Shown here: positions 1-9,935 of the stretch, piece by piece | How the letters are laid out: every line of letters begins with the position of its first letter | Position numbering within the stretch: position 1 is the first letter of the stretch | Source of the DNA: Litorimonas sp964511495 | GTDB lineage: Bacteria > Pseudomonadota > Alphaproteobacteria > Caulobacterales > Maricaulaceae | Reading direction: 5' to 3' | Length of the DNA stretch: 64,000 nucleotides | Assembly: GCA_964511495.1 (NCBI GenBank) | Contig: CAZEFT010000001.1 | Coordinates: forward strand, 186,001-250,000 | Position numbers and translations under genes: made by a program | Notes under the pieces: model-generated | The model's database searches: none | The model's input: only the letters and a program-made list of their open reading frames with translations | Told to the model about the DNA's origin: nothing

Positions 1-2164
1 CGATGCAAACGGTTATCGTTTATTTGGCTCTTACATTGATCAGAACGAAGCACGCACTTTAGGCTTCTCTTTAGGCATAACGCATCAGTCAAACCCAACA
101 CAATTTTTCTCTCGCGAGTTGAAGACCAATCAAAACCAGACAGGACAGCTGGCAGATGGTACATATTTCGCTGCTGATAACCCGCGTACTGGTGTTGTTT
201 CACGGGATTTCAAACGTACATCCGTCACAGGCGCCTTACAGTTTGAACCAACAGACCGTTTCTCTGCGACTGTAGATGCTTATTATTCAGATTTCGAAGA
301 TGAAGGTATTTTCCGTGGCGTAGAAACACCGATTGCGGGATGGTCAGGCGCCAGTTTGACAAACTCTACACCGGGCGGCGCTTTTGTCAGCTCTGCCACT
401 TATGATCCCGTGGGAGCCATTCTGCGGACAGACACAGAAGGTAACTCAGCCGAGATTTTCTCTGCCGGTTTAAATATGGACTTCCAAGCGACGGACAAGT
501 TGAGCTTCAACCTCGATCTCTCAACGTCACAGCTCGATAAGCAAGATATTGACTATGAAAGCTACGCAGGCACAGCTTTCCAAGCACTCTTCGGCCCACG
601 GAACAATGATCCGGGCGTTCGCGGTTCCTTGACTTATAATACACCGACTGATGGCGAATATAGCATCGACAGTGAAATTGACTATTCAAACCCTGCCAAT
701 GTCTTCCTGACTGACCCAGGCGGCTGGGGCCAAGTCGGCTTCATCAAAGAGCCTTTGATTGAAGACGATCTCAATCAAATTCGTGCGGAAGCCAGCTACG
801 CCGTTGAGAAACATGGTATTGAAGCAATTTCTGTAGGAGCTCTTTACACTGATCGTGAAAAAGATTTTGACTCCAATGAAAGTTTCATTCGGGCCGGAAA
901 TGGCTTCGTAAATGGAGAGGCCCCTATTCCGAGTAGTGCGGGAACAACAGATAGTGGGTCCATCGGCTTAGACATTGTGGCCTATGACCCAACAGCTTTT
1001 CGTACAGATGGTACATATATTTTCGAAAAAGGTGATTTTGACCAAGAATGGAATGTCCAAGAAGAAATTTGGACTTATTATGCCATGGCGACCATCTTCT
1101 CCGAAGGCTCCATTCCGGTTCGCGGTAATATTGGCTTCCAATATGTGGACGTCAATCAAGCCTCTACAGCGGGTGCCGCAATTACCGAAGAGTCCTATTC
1201 AGACTTCTTGCCAAGCGCGAACTTCAGTTTTGAAGTTGCAGATGACACCTTCATCCGTGTCGCAGCCGCAAGGTCTGTAACTCGTCCCCGCATGGATCAA
1301 CTTCGCGCAGGGGCCGCTCCGAGCTTCAACCCGCTAGTTTGTCCCGATGTTGACGGCAATGGTGTGAGAGACACCTTCATCGACACACCTGACCCGAACG
1401 ATGCCTGTATTAGCCTTTCAGGTGGTAACGGATTTTTGCGTCCTTATTCATCAGCCTCATATGACTTGTCCTTTGAGAAATATTTCAGCGATGCCGGCGC
1501 CATATCCTTAGCGCTTTTCACGAAGAACATCAGTGATTATGTCGTCGATTTGAGCCAGCTTTTTGAGAATGAAAATATCGCTCGATCATTATTAGGCGAC
1601 GCATTTGTCGATGATTTCCCACAATCTGCTGAGTTAAGTTTTAATGCACCGGAAAATGTGGAAACCGCAAAAGTTGAAGGCATTGAACTCGCTCTCCGCT
1701 TACCTTTGGATGATGTTTTCGGCGACATGTTCGAAGGCTTCGGTCTCAATGCTGCCTATACGTACACAAACACAAGCTTGGCCTTCAACAGCCGTGATAT
1801 TGATATTCCCGGTTATTCGAAGGACACGTTTAGCGGCGAAATATATTATGAAAGAGACGGGTTTAAAGCACGCGTTAACACGCGTCATCGCTCAGGTTTT
1901 TTGTCTGAAGTCCCACAATTTGACGGCTCTCTAGTCGGTGCTCAAGCGCTGTCTGAGACGGTCTATGATGCTCAGATTGGCTATGAATGGGATGAAGGCC
2001 CACTCGAAGGGTTCTCAATCAATTTCGAAGCTTACAACATCACTGATGAACCATTCCGGACAACAAATGACTTGGACGGAGATGGCCCGGGAACCGACTT
2101 CTTTGTGAGTCGTCGCGAAGATTATGGCACAACCTATAACATCACCTTAGCCAAGAAATTCTAA
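1..2164 (+). CDS. TonB-dependent receptor, C-terminal part (5' truncated by window edge)
   Basis: The frame is open from base 2, so the gene begins outside the window and the N-terminal plug is missing. What remains is an outer-membrane beta-barrel with alternating aromatic and polar strands and a C-terminal phenylalanine (ending AKKF), as expected for BAM-assembled barrels. The stretch with AAARSVTRPRMDQLRAG and the later SFEKYF region resemble the Xanthomonas/Caulobacter class of TonB receptors, which import oligosaccharides rather than siderophores. The genes downstream (halogenase-like proteins, GH97, GH13) suggest an alpha-glucan or malto-oligosaccharide substrate; that is inference from context. 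An internal TTG at 119 is not a plausible start because the reading frame continues upstream with barrel-like sequence. Confidence 0.93.
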   Translation, partial: DANGYRLFGSYIDQNEARTLGFSLGITHQSNPTQFFSRELKTNQNQTGQLADGTYFAADNPRTGVVSRDFKRTSVTGALQFEPTDRFSATVDAYYSDFEDEGIFRGVETPIAGWSGASLTNSTPGGAFVSSATYDPVGAILRTDTEGNSAEIFSAGLNMDFQATDKLSFNLDLSTSQLDKQDIDYESYAGTAFQALFGPRNNDPGVRGSLTYNTPTDGEYSIDSEIDYSNPANVFLTDPGGWGQVGFIKEPLIEDDLNQIRAEASYAVEKHGIEAISVGALYTDREKDFDSNESFIRAGNGFVNGEAPIPSSAGTTDSGSIGLDIVAYDPTAFRTDGTYIFEKGDFDQEWNVQEEIWTYYAMATIFSEGSIPVRGNIGFQYVDVNQASTAGAAITEESYSDFLPSANFSFEVADDTFIRVAAARSVTRPRMDQLRAGAAPSFNPLVCPDVDGNGVRDTFIDTPDPNDACISLSGGNGFLRPYSSASYDLSFEKYFSDAGAISLALFTKNISDYVVDLSQLFENENIARSLLGDAFVDDFPQSAELSFNAPENVETAKVEGIELALRLPLDDVFGDMFEGFGLNAAYTYTNTSLAFNSRDIDIPGYSKDTFSGEIYYERDGFKARVNTRHRSGFLSEVPQFDGSLVGAQALSETVYDAQIGYEWDEGPLEGFSINFEAYNITDEPFRTTNDLDGDGPGTDFFVSRREDYGTTYNITLAKKF

Positions 2165-2188
2165 GCTAAACCTATTCCTTGTAACTTG

Positions 2189-2217
2189 GCCCGCCGATGA
2201 TCTCGGTGGGCTTTTTT
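2189..2217 (+). terminator. Rho-independent terminator of the TonB receptor gene
   Basis: A 9-bp stem (arms GCCCGCCGA and TCGGTGGGC, one G-T wobble) with a 5-nt loop is followed by six T residues, 25 nt after the receptor stop codon. It separates the receptor from the halogenase gene downstream. Confidence 0.85.
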
Positions 2218-2269
2218 GTTGCCTTTAGCCACATATACTTTCGCGGACTAAAGGCTTAAAAGACTCAGC

Positions 2270-3781
2270 ATGAAACTGAATAAGCCGATAAAAGAAGTCA
2301 TCATCATCGGAGGGGGCACAGCAGGTTGGATTAGTGCGGCCGCATTGTCCAAATTCTTGGGGCCTGTGGTCAACATCACACTTATCGAATCCGACGCGAT
2401 TGGAACCGTCGGCGTAGGGGAGGCGACAATTCCCCAAATTCTGCGCCTGAACGGCATGTTAGGTTTGGATGAAAGGGAGTTCTTACGGGAAACCAAAGCC
2501 ACATTTAAACTGGGTATTGAGTTTAATAATTGGGGTCGGAAAGGAGAAAGCTATCTTCACACATTTGGAGATCCGGGCATTAATTTAAGTAATCTGTCTT
2601 TCCACCATTACTGGTTAAAGCACCAAACCAGTTCAAAAAAATCGAGTCTTTGGGATTACTCCCTGCATCATAAAGCCGCTTACGCTCATCAATTTGGCCA
2701 TGTCAATAAAGTGGGAAACACATCCATGACGGGCTTGGCTTACGCCTATCATTTCGACTCGGGATTATACGCGCAATACCTTCGTAAATATGCGGAAGGG
2801 CAAGACGTAAAGCGTATTGAAGGAAAAGTTGTCGACACCACTCTGAATTCCGAAAATGGAAATATAGGGTCTGTGACTTTAGAGAACAAAACTGAAATAA
2901 AAGGTGATTTATTTATCGACTGCTCAGGCTTTCGTGGCTTACTCATTGGCCAAGCACTCAATGTCGGTTACCAAGATTGGTCGGAATGGCTTCCCGCAAA
3001 TCGAGCTGTCGCTGTGGCGAGCGAGGCATCAGATCCACTCATTCCTTACACGAAAGCCATAGCTCATGACACGGGTTGGCAATGGCGCATTCCCTTGCAA
3101 CATCGGACAGGAAATGGTTTCGTCTACTCCGATAAATTCACCAATCAGGATGATGCCACTCAAACGCTTCTGAGTAATCTGGATAGTGAAATTATCAGCG
3201 AGCCCAAACATTTACGCTTTCAAACAGGGCGGCGTGAAAAGTTTTGGCATAAAAACTGCGTTTCAATCGGTTTGGCGAGCGGCTTTCTTGAGCCTTTGGA
3301 GTCAACGTCAATTCACCTGATCCAGTCCAATATCTCGCGTTTAATTGAATTATTCCCCGATAAAAATTTCAGCCCCGCCAATATCGCAGAATATAATCGT
3401 GTCGTTTCCAAAGAATACGAGCTCATCAGAGATTTTTTAATTCTGCATTACCACCACACCACACGCGAGGACACGGCCTTTTGGTGCTACTGTAAGAATA
3501 TGGATGTACCTGAAAGCTTAACTCATAAAATGGAACTCTTCCGTGAAGGGGGGCGACTGTTTAGAGAGCCTGAAGATCTTTTCCGGGAAGCCAGTTGGGT
3601 TCAGGTTTTACTTGGGCAAGGTCTTGAACCGCAGGGTTATCACGCCATGGCAGACAGGCTCTCTGATGAACATCTCCAAGAATTTATGGATAATGTGAAA
3701 GCCATTATCGACAAAACCATTTCGCCACTTCCTTCTCACAAAAATTATTTAGAGCACTATATCGGAGCCGCTTTGCAATAG
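2270..3781 (+). CDS. Tryptophan-halogenase-family flavoprotein (copy 1)
   Basis: 503 aa, the usual size for the FAD-dependent tryptophan halogenase family. Visible signatures are the N-terminal dinucleotide motif GGGTAGW (residues 14-20), the catalytic-lysine region TFKLGIEF with Lys80 matching Lys79 of PrnA, the family motif WxWxIP in GWQWRIP, and SGFLEPLESTS near the flavin site. Family members use FADH2, O2 and halide to make HOCl or HOBr for aromatic halogenation, but those encoded beside TonB receptors in Caulobacter and Xanthomonas relatives mostly have no proven substrate. The gene follows the receptor terminator and overlaps the 3' end of the oppositely oriented second copy by 25 bp. 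The two copies are clearly paralogous. Confidence 0.9.
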   Translation: MKLNKPIKEVIIIGGGTAGWISAAALSKFLGPVVNITLIESDAIGTVGVGEATIPQILRLNGMLGLDEREFLRETKATFKLGIEFNNWGRKGESYLHTFGDPGINLSNLSFHHYWLKHQTSSKKSSLWDYSLHHKAAYAHQFGHVNKVGNTSMTGLAYAYHFDSGLYAQYLRKYAEGQDVKRIEGKVVDTTLNSENGNIGSVTLENKTEIKGDLFIDCSGFRGLLIGQALNVGYQDWSEWLPANRAVAVASEASDPLIPYTKAIAHDTGWQWRIPLQHRTGNGFVYSDKFTNQDDATQTLLSNLDSEIISEPKHLRFQTGRREKFWHKNCVSIGLASGFLEPLESTSIHLIQSNISRLIELFPDKNFSPANIAEYNRVVSKEYELIRDFLILHYHHTTREDTAFWCYCKNMDVPESLTHKMELFREGGRLFREPEDLFREASWVQVLLGQGLEPQGYHAMADRLSDEHLQEFMDNVKAIIDKTISPLPSHKNYLEHYIGAALQ

Positions 3782-5265
3782 TTGTTTATGAAATCATCAT
3801 GCGCAGGCATGGCTTGTCCCGCCTCAATCATCGCTTGATGAATTTGTTTTAGCCGCTCTTCAACCGGAACACCCTGCCGCATATGAGTAATGGCCGGAGC
3901 CGTTTTGGGAATGACGTTTTGACCAATATAAACGGCAATCCAACTTGGGTTAGAAAATAATTCTCGCTCATCAGAAACAATCCGTCCTTCAGCCCGAAAA
4001 TGTTCCATCTTATATTTTAACCGATCCGGGATCTCCATGGTTCGGCAATAATTCCAAAACGATGTATCATCTCTTTCTGTGGCTTTATAATGCAGAATTA
4101 GAAAATCACGAATACGCTCATACTCAGCCCGCGTCAGCTCATTATACTCTTCAGCTAACAAGGGGGACATCGTCTTATCCGGGAAAAGTGCAATTAAACG
4201 CATAATGCCATATTGAATAAGGTGAAGGCTGGTGGATTCCAAAGGCTCCATAAATCCTGCCGATAAGCCAATCGCAACACAGTTCTTATTCCAAAACTGT
4301 CGACGCATGCCTGTCGTAAATTTTAAAAATCTTGGTGCGCTTCGAGCAGGACTATCCAACCCCTGCAAAAGACTATCCTGCGCAGCGTCATCACCAATAT
4401 AGTCACTACAATAAACATAACCGTTTCCTGTACGATGCTGTAGCGGAATACGCCATTGCCAACCCGCTTCTTTCGCAGTCGATTTGGTATATGGCAGAGT
4501 ATCCCCGACCTTTTCACTTGTAACCGTTACGGCGCGATTGCAAGGCAGCCAGTGCGACCAGTCATTATACCCTGTTTTCAAATGCTTCTCGATCAGTAAG
4601 CCGTAAAAACCTGTGCAATCGACGAAAAAATCCGCTTCCAAAATCTCGCCATTTTCTAACCCGACAGATTTGATGAACCCGCTTTCAGACTCCAAATCAA
4701 CCGTCGTCACCATACCTTCCACACGGGACACACCCCGATGTTCCGCATATTGCCGTAAGTATCTCGCATAAAGGGTTGCATCGAAATGATAGGCATAATC
4801 ATAAGTCGATTGAATAAGGCGTTTATCAGTCGCGGGACGGTCAAAGCGATGGTGCTTGGCCGCTACCCAAGCCATAGAGAAGTCGTCCAGAGAGGTGGCC
4901 CGCCCGGCCAAATATTCGCGCATCCAATAATGATAAAATGGCACCGTATCAAATTCAGCGCCATATTGTCCGAATGGATGAAAATAGGATTTCCCTTTCT
5001 TCGCCCAGTCAATAAATTCAATACCAAGCTTGAAAGACCCCTGCGTTTCTTTGACAAAGGTCGCTTCATCAATGCCTAAACGCTGATTGAAATATTTAAT
5101 GGGCGGAATTGTTGCCTCACCTACCCCCACCGTGCCTATCGCCTCTGACTCAATGAGTGTAATGTCACAAGACCGCCCCAAGGCGTTCGCCAAAGCCGCC
5201 GCAGTCATCCAACCGGCCGAGCCCCCGCCGACAATGGCTATTTTCTTTATTCGTCTATTATCCAT
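3757..5265 (-). CDS. Tryptophan-halogenase-family flavoprotein (copy 2)
   Basis: 502 aa, paralogue of the convergent neighbour. It has GGGSAGW (residues 13-19), the catalytic-type Lys79 in SFKLGIEF, the WQWRIP motif and SAGFMEPLESTS. It likely acts as a flavin-dependent halogenase or a derived monooxygenase; no flavin reductase partner is visible nearby. The start ATG lies next to a long AT-rich divergent promoter region shared with the GH97 operon, so the gene is probably co-controlled with carbohydrate use. Its last 25 bp overlap the end of copy 1, giving fully convergent 3' ends with no terminator between them. Confidence 0.9.
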   Translation of the reverse strand: MDNRRIKKIAIVGGGSAGWMTAAALANALGRSCDITLIESEAIGTVGVGEATIPPIKYFNQRLGIDEATFVKETQGSFKLGIEFIDWAKKGKSYFHPFGQYGAEFDTVPFYHYWMREYLAGRATSLDDFSMAWVAAKHHRFDRPATDKRLIQSTYDYAYHFDATLYARYLRQYAEHRGVSRVEGMVTTVDLESESGFIKSVGLENGEILEADFFVDCTGFYGLLIEKHLKTGYNDWSHWLPCNRAVTVTSEKVGDTLPYTKSTAKEAGWQWRIPLQHRTGNGYVYCSDYIGDDAAQDSLLQGLDSPARSAPRFLKFTTGMRRQFWNKNCVAIGLSAGFMEPLESTSLHLIQYGIMRLIALFPDKTMSPLLAEEYNELTRAEYERIRDFLILHYKATERDDTSFWNYCRTMEIPDRLKYKMEHFRAEGRIVSDERELFSNPSWIAVYIGQNVIPKTAPAITHMRQGVPVEERLKQIHQAMIEAGQAMPAHDDFINNYCKAAPI

Positions 5266-5291
5266 AAGGTCAATCTATCGTGATTGTAATA

Positions 5292-5356
5292 TTTTGCATT
5301 AATATAATCAGTGTTATCAATGTTTTTGTATTAATTGTTTTAATTTTTGCATAGTG
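5292..5356. promoter_or_regulatory. Three phased direct repeats in the divergent halogenase/GH97 promoter
   Basis: TTTTGCATTAAT at 5292, TTTTGTATTAAT at 5324 and TTTTGCATAGTG at 5345 lie in the same orientation with start-to-start spacing of 32 and 21 bp, close to three and two helical turns. They sit in the 130-bp AT-rich gap between two divergent genes, where an operator for a sugar-responsive regulator would be expected. The base composition is very AT-rich, so chance similarity is possible. Confidence 0.35.
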
Positions 5357-5395
5357 TTGTAAAATAATATGACTTTCAAATTTTAGGTTATTTTT

Positions 5396-7537
5396 ATGTA
5401 TAGACGCTTTGGCTTTCCCTGTCTCTTTATGTCCGCTGTCTTCTTGATTGGATGCGGGAATACACCGCAATCCGATACGCAAAGCCAAGCCCCTCTCGCA
5501 TCACTGACACAGGATAAAGCTGAGAAGTTACCCACGTCTCTATCGCTCTCTTCCCCTAATGACCTCAACGTTATCGACGTCTCAGATGAGGGAGGACAAC
5601 TTCGCTACACTGTCAAACGGGGTGAAGATACAGTCATTCATAATTCACGGCTGGGGATGCGTTTTGCCGAGCAACATGGTTTTGATACGGATTTACGCAT
5701 TATCGGCTCCGAAACCGCTTCGGCAGATACGACATGGGAGCAGCCTTGGGGTGAGCGGCGTATCGTTAGAGACAATCATCGCGAATTATTGATAAAAGCT
5801 GAGCGAATTTCTCCCCCTTTAACATTTAACATCCGCATACGCGCCTTTGATGACGGAATTGGTTTTAGATATGAAGTTCCCAAACAAGAGGGTTTGAATA
5901 AAGTCCATATCACTCGAGAATTGACAGAATTTAATGTCGGAGCCGAGACAACGTCTTGGACAATTCCTGCGCGTATGCATAATCGCTATGAATATCTTTA
6001 TCATAAAAAGCCTGCCGGAGATCTGCAATTAGTACATACGCCTGCGACTTTTCGCCAAGAGAACGGAACCCATCTTTCAATTCACGAAGCGGCCCTAATT
6101 GATTTTTCGGCCATGTCCCTGCATCAACAGCGTGAAGGGGTTTTGCAAGCTGATCTTACCCCACGTTCAGATGGCATCAAGGTCAAAACACAAACGCCCT
6201 TTAAGACACCTTGGCGCACCATCCAGATTGCTGATGAAGCTTCAGGGCTGGTCAATTCTGATCTCATTCTTAATCTGAATGAGCCGAACAAGCTCGGAGA
6301 TGTGAGCTGGTTCACACCAGGAAAATATGCCGGTATTTGGTGGGAACAGCACATCAAAGAAGGCACTTGGGGCAATACGGAGGGCGCCGTAAATCATCAC
6401 GCCGCCACGACAGAAGCCACAAAAGCTAAAATGGATTTTGCCGCCAAGCACGGATTTTCTGGCGTCCTCGTCGAAGGATGGAATATCGGATGGGACGGGG
6501 ACTGGTTTAATAATGGCGATGTCTTTTCTTTCACAGAAACCTACCCAGATTTTGATATTGACGCCGTCGCTCAATATGGGCGTAAAGTTGGCGTTCGATT
6601 AGTCGGCCATCATGAAACGTCCGGCAATGTCACCAATTACGAAACGCAATTGGAAGACGCTCTTGATCTCATGCAAAAACACGATGTCCGGGTCATTAAG
6701 TCAGGCTATGTGGCGGATGCGGGCAATATTAAACGCGTCGATGAAAATGGTATCGCCCATTTTGAATTCCACGACAGTCAAGCCATGGTTGAGCATCATT
6801 TGAAAGTCGTCAAACGCGCGGCGGAGCATAAAATTGCGATGAACCCGCATGAACCGGTGAAAGATACAGGGCTGCGCCGAACTTATCCCAATTGGGTCTC
6901 ACGGGAAGGCGCACGTGGACAGGAATTTAATGCGTGGGGCGTACCGCCCAATGGTCCGGCTCATGTATTAAACCTGATCTACACGCGTATGTTATCCGGT
7001 CCCATGGATTACACAGCGGGCGCTTTTAATTTACGCCCTAACGAAATCCCTCCCGTGGCAGATGATTTACAACGAAATGATAGACGCTCTCGCATTGAAC
7101 ATACGCTGGCGAAAGAGCTTTCGCTTTATGTTGCGCTCTACTCCCCAATTCAAATGGTCATGGACTTGGAACGCCATTATGATGCCCGGCCAAAAGCTTT
7201 TCAATTTATCAAAGACGTTCCCACCGATTGGGAAGAGTCAATCGCGCTTCAGGGTCAAGTTGGAGAGTCGGCTGTTATTGCTCGCAAAGATCGAAATTCA
7301 GAGGATTGGTATCTCGCCGCACTCACCGATAAAACGGCCCGAAACTTCTCTGTTCCGCTGACCTTTCTGGAAAGTGGAGATTATGAAGCACACATATACC
7401 GTGACGGGCCAAAAGCAGATTATGAAACCAATCCCTATGACATCGTCATTGAACGTCAGAGTGTCACGGAAGAAGATATACTCGCCTTATCATTAGGACG
7501 CAGTGGCGGTGCCGCCATTCGGTTCAAGAAACTCTAA
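5396..7537 (+). CDS. GH97 alpha-glucosidase (SusB-like), lipoprotein
   Basis: 713 aa, close to the 738 aa of SusB. The N-terminus has a lipoprotein signal with lipobox LIGC (Cys at about residue 21). GH97 has an N-terminal beta-sandwich, a (beta/alpha)8 barrel and a C-terminal beta domain. Glu486 in NPHEP and Glu510 in ARGQE are 24 residues apart, exactly as SusB Glu508 and Glu532; HHETSGN (Glu407) probably carries the equivalent of SusB Glu439. The residue context SGY, where retaining GH97 enzymes have an Asp nucleophile, points to the inverting alpha-glucosidase branch. The enzyme would release glucose from the non-reducing ends of imported maltodextrins. The stop overlaps the next start by one base (TAATG), so it heads a translationally coupled operon. 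Confidence 0.92.
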   Translation: MYRRFGFPCLFMSAVFLIGCGNTPQSDTQSQAPLASLTQDKAEKLPTSLSLSSPNDLNVIDVSDEGGQLRYTVKRGEDTVIHNSRLGMRFAEQHGFDTDLRIIGSETASADTTWEQPWGERRIVRDNHRELLIKAERISPPLTFNIRIRAFDDGIGFRYEVPKQEGLNKVHITRELTEFNVGAETTSWTIPARMHNRYEYLYHKKPAGDLQLVHTPATFRQENGTHLSIHEAALIDFSAMSLHQQREGVLQADLTPRSDGIKVKTQTPFKTPWRTIQIADEASGLVNSDLILNLNEPNKLGDVSWFTPGKYAGIWWEQHIKEGTWGNTEGAVNHHAATTEATKAKMDFAAKHGFSGVLVEGWNIGWDGDWFNNGDVFSFTETYPDFDIDAVAQYGRKVGVRLVGHHETSGNVTNYETQLEDALDLMQKHDVRVIKSGYVADAGNIKRVDENGIAHFEFHDSQAMVEHHLKVVKRAAEHKIAMNPHEPVKDTGLRRTYPNWVSREGARGQEFNAWGVPPNGPAHVLNLIYTRMLSGPMDYTAGAFNLRPNEIPPVADDLQRNDRRSRIEHTLAKELSLYVALYSPIQMVMDLERHYDARPKAFQFIKDVPTDWEESIALQGQVGESAVIARKDRNSEDWYLAALTDKTARNFSVPLTFLESGDYEAHIYRDGPKADYETNPYDIVIERQSVTEEDILALSLGRSGGAAIRFKKL

Positions 7538-8526
7538 TGCCCTCTCTGCGTTCATTATTCCTATGCTTCACATTAGGCTTGGCGCTAAGTAGTTGCTCTT
7601 CTGCGCAAAACGTCAATGAAGACCTAGTTGATTGGTCGAAAGAAACAAAAGTCGACCCCCGCTCTGTCGCAGGCGATTTCAAAGGGATTACAGGGAAACG
7701 CGTCTATCATCAGTCTTTTCCGTCTGATTTCATTGCTGAACGCGATATAGAGGTGTGGTTGCCGCCCTCCTATGAGACATTGAATAACAAGCGATATCCT
7801 GTGCTCTACATGCATGATGGTCAGAATGTTTTTGATCCGACGGGCTCGCAATATTCAGGTTGGGATTGGGGCGTTGACGAAGCCATGACCGCATTAATTG
7901 CGGACGGCAAAATCCGCGAAGCCATTATCGTAGCCCCACACAGTTTGGATGAATGGCGCAATAATGACTACTTCCCTCAAAAAGCGGGTGAGCTCTATGA
8001 AGAGAATTTCAAAAAGGAATGGCCCGAATTTGATGTTAGCGCTTTGCGAGCAGACGACTATCTGAAATTTCTAACCCAAGAATTAAAACCATTTATTGAT
8101 AACAAATACCGTACACTTACAGGACCTGAAGACACCTCTATCATGGGTTCATCCATGGGCGGATTGATCTCTCTTTACGCCATAAGCGAATATCCCGATA
8201 CTTACGGAGCCGCCGGAAATGTCAGCACACACTTTCCTTTAGCCGATGGAAAGCTCGTTGAGTATTTTGAAACGCGCCTGCCTGACCCGAAGACCCATCG
8301 GCTGTATTTCGATTACGGGACATGGACACTCGACCATAATTACGAAATCTATCAGGACAAGATGGATGCCGCCCTCTTGCAGGCAGGCTATAGGCGAGGC
8401 GAGAATTGGACAACGCGCAAGTTTGAAAATCACGACCATTCGGAGCGCTCTTGGCGTAATCGCGTCCACATCCCTCTGACCTTTTTATTGGAGGGTCGCT
8501 CAATTGAAGGCGGAGAAGAACAATGA
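7537..8526 (+). CDS. Esterase-family alpha/beta hydrolase, lipoprotein
   Basis: 329 aa with a lipobox (LSSC) after a short hydrophobic signal. The fold is that of the putative esterase family (esterase D / enterochelin esterase-like): YMHDGQNVFDP after strand 5, the nucleophile elbow GSSMGG with Ser206, an acid candidate in LDHNYE, and His in NHDHSERSW. Such proteins deacylate carbohydrate or xenobiotic esters. Its position between GH97 and GH13 with 1-nt and 4-nt overlaps suggests removal of acyl groups from the glycan. The true substrate cannot be read from the sequence. Confidence 0.85.
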   Translation: MPSLRSLFLCFTLGLALSSCSSAQNVNEDLVDWSKETKVDPRSVAGDFKGITGKRVYHQSFPSDFIAERDIEVWLPPSYETLNNKRYPVLYMHDGQNVFDPTGSQYSGWDWGVDEAMTALIADGKIREAIIVAPHSLDEWRNNDYFPQKAGELYEENFKKEWPEFDVSALRADDYLKFLTQELKPFIDNKYRTLTGPEDTSIMGSSMGGLISLYAISEYPDTYGAAGNVSTHFPLADGKLVEYFETRLPDPKTHRLYFDYGTWTLDHNYEIYQDKMDAALLQAGYRRGENWTTRKFENHDHSERSWRNRVHIPLTFLLEGRSIEGGEEQ

Positions 8527-9935
8527 AGTCGAAAAGATTGATCACCGCAATTGCGACAGCACTCCTTTTGGGTTGCTCTCCAAGCCCCTTCGCATCCAAA
8601 GACCAAAAAGTAGACACTGCCAGTGAAGCCCCTCAAAATCCCCCCTCCGGCTTTGTGAAACAGGCACCCGATTGGACGAAGGACGCCGTGATTTATCAAA
8701 TCAACACGCGGCAATATTCCGAGAGCGGTCAGTTCACCGCTGTCGAAGCTGATCTCGACCGTATAAAGTCGCTAGGCGTTGATATTCTTTGGTTTATGCC
8801 CATTCACCCTATCGGAGAAGCAAAACGCAAGGGATCCCTTGGCAGCCCTTATGCAGTGAAAGATTTTCAAGCCGTCAATCCGGAACTTGGGGCTTTGGAA
8901 GATTTTAAATCTTTAGTCGATGCCGCCCACTCCCGCGGTATGAAAGTGATCATTGATTGGGTCGCAAATCACACATCATGGGATAATGCTCTAATAGAAA
9001 CAAACCCTGAGTGGTACACACGCAATGCCAAAGGTGAGTTTCAACACCCGCCGGAAACAGATTGGACAGATGTTGCCGATCTGGATTATTCCGAACAAGG
9101 CCTGCGAGACTATATGACAGAATCCTTGCTTTACTGGGTGAAAGAGGTGGGTATTGACGGCTATAGATGCGATGTGGCGGGAATGGTGCCGACAGATTTT
9201 TGGAACGCCGTTCGGCCAGAACTTGAGGCCGTCAAACCTGTTTTCATGCTAGCAGAATGGCAAGACCCCGAACTTCACGAAAAGGCATTCGATGCGAGCT
9301 ATGCTTGGCGTTGGAAGGAAATCTTACAAGATATTGTGAAGGGTGAGGCAACAGCAGATAAAATTGCCGAATATTATGTCAATTACCAAGACGATTGGCC
9401 CCGCGATGCAATGCGCATGGCATATACCTCTAACCACGATCAAAACACGTGGGACGGAACCCCTTTCGAGATTTATGGAGAGGCTTATGAAGCTGCTATA
9501 GCCTTATCATTCGTCGGCGAGGGCATACCTCTCATCTATAACGGGCAGGAAAATTGCAATAAAAATAGATTAGCCTTTTTTGAAAAGGATCTGATTGAGT
9601 GGAATAAAGCCTGCCCGCTTGAGGCACTTTTCAAGAAACTCGTCGCCCTCAAAACCGAAAACTCTGCCCTCCATAACGGGCAAGCCGGTGGACGCTTAGC
9701 CTTAATTGAAAATGGAAATGAAAAAAGCATACTCAGTTTCGCTCGACGAAAAGATAGTCACGAAATTTTCGCCATATTTAATTTGAGCCCCGTTTCCCAA
9801 AACTTCCAAGTCAGCGATGCTCGACTCTCGGGAGACTATAAAAACTATTTTACAGGTGAAACACTGCAGATAAAATATGGTGAGTCTATAGACGGTACAC
9901 TCAAGCCGTGGGATTATCGGATTTATGTTAGATAA
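8523..9935 (+). CDS. GH13 alpha-amylase-family glycoside hydrolase, lipoprotein
   Basis: 470 aa with lipobox LLGC. All four GH13 conserved regions are visible: DWVANHTS (region I), GYRCDVAGM with nucleophile Asp217 (II), MLAEWQD with acid/base Glu245 (III) and TSNHDQ with Asp306 (IV). The protein is compact, with a short C-terminal beta domain and no starch-binding module. It probably hydrolyses alpha-1,4-glucans or maltodextrins at the cell envelope, feeding the GH97 enzyme. ATGA overlap with the esterase gene shows translational coupling. Exact specificity (amylase, neopullulanase or glucosidase) is uncertain. Confidence 0.92.
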   Translation: MKSKRLITAIATALLLGCSPSPFASKDQKVDTASEAPQNPPSGFVKQAPDWTKDAVIYQINTRQYSESGQFTAVEADLDRIKSLGVDILWFMPIHPIGEAKRKGSLGSPYAVKDFQAVNPELGALEDFKSLVDAAHSRGMKVIIDWVANHTSWDNALIETNPEWYTRNAKGEFQHPPETDWTDVADLDYSEQGLRDYMTESLLYWVKEVGIDGYRCDVAGMVPTDFWNAVRPELEAVKPVFMLAEWQDPELHEKAFDASYAWRWKEILQDIVKGEATADKIAEYYVNYQDDWPRDAMRMAYTSNHDQNTWDGTPFEIYGEAYEAAIALSFVGEGIPLIYNGQENCNKNRLAFFEKDLIEWNKACPLEALFKKLVALKTENSALHNGQAGGRLALIENGNEKSILSFARRKDSHEIFAIFNLSPVSQNFQVSDARLSGDYKNYFTGETLQIKYGESIDGTLKPWDYRIYVR

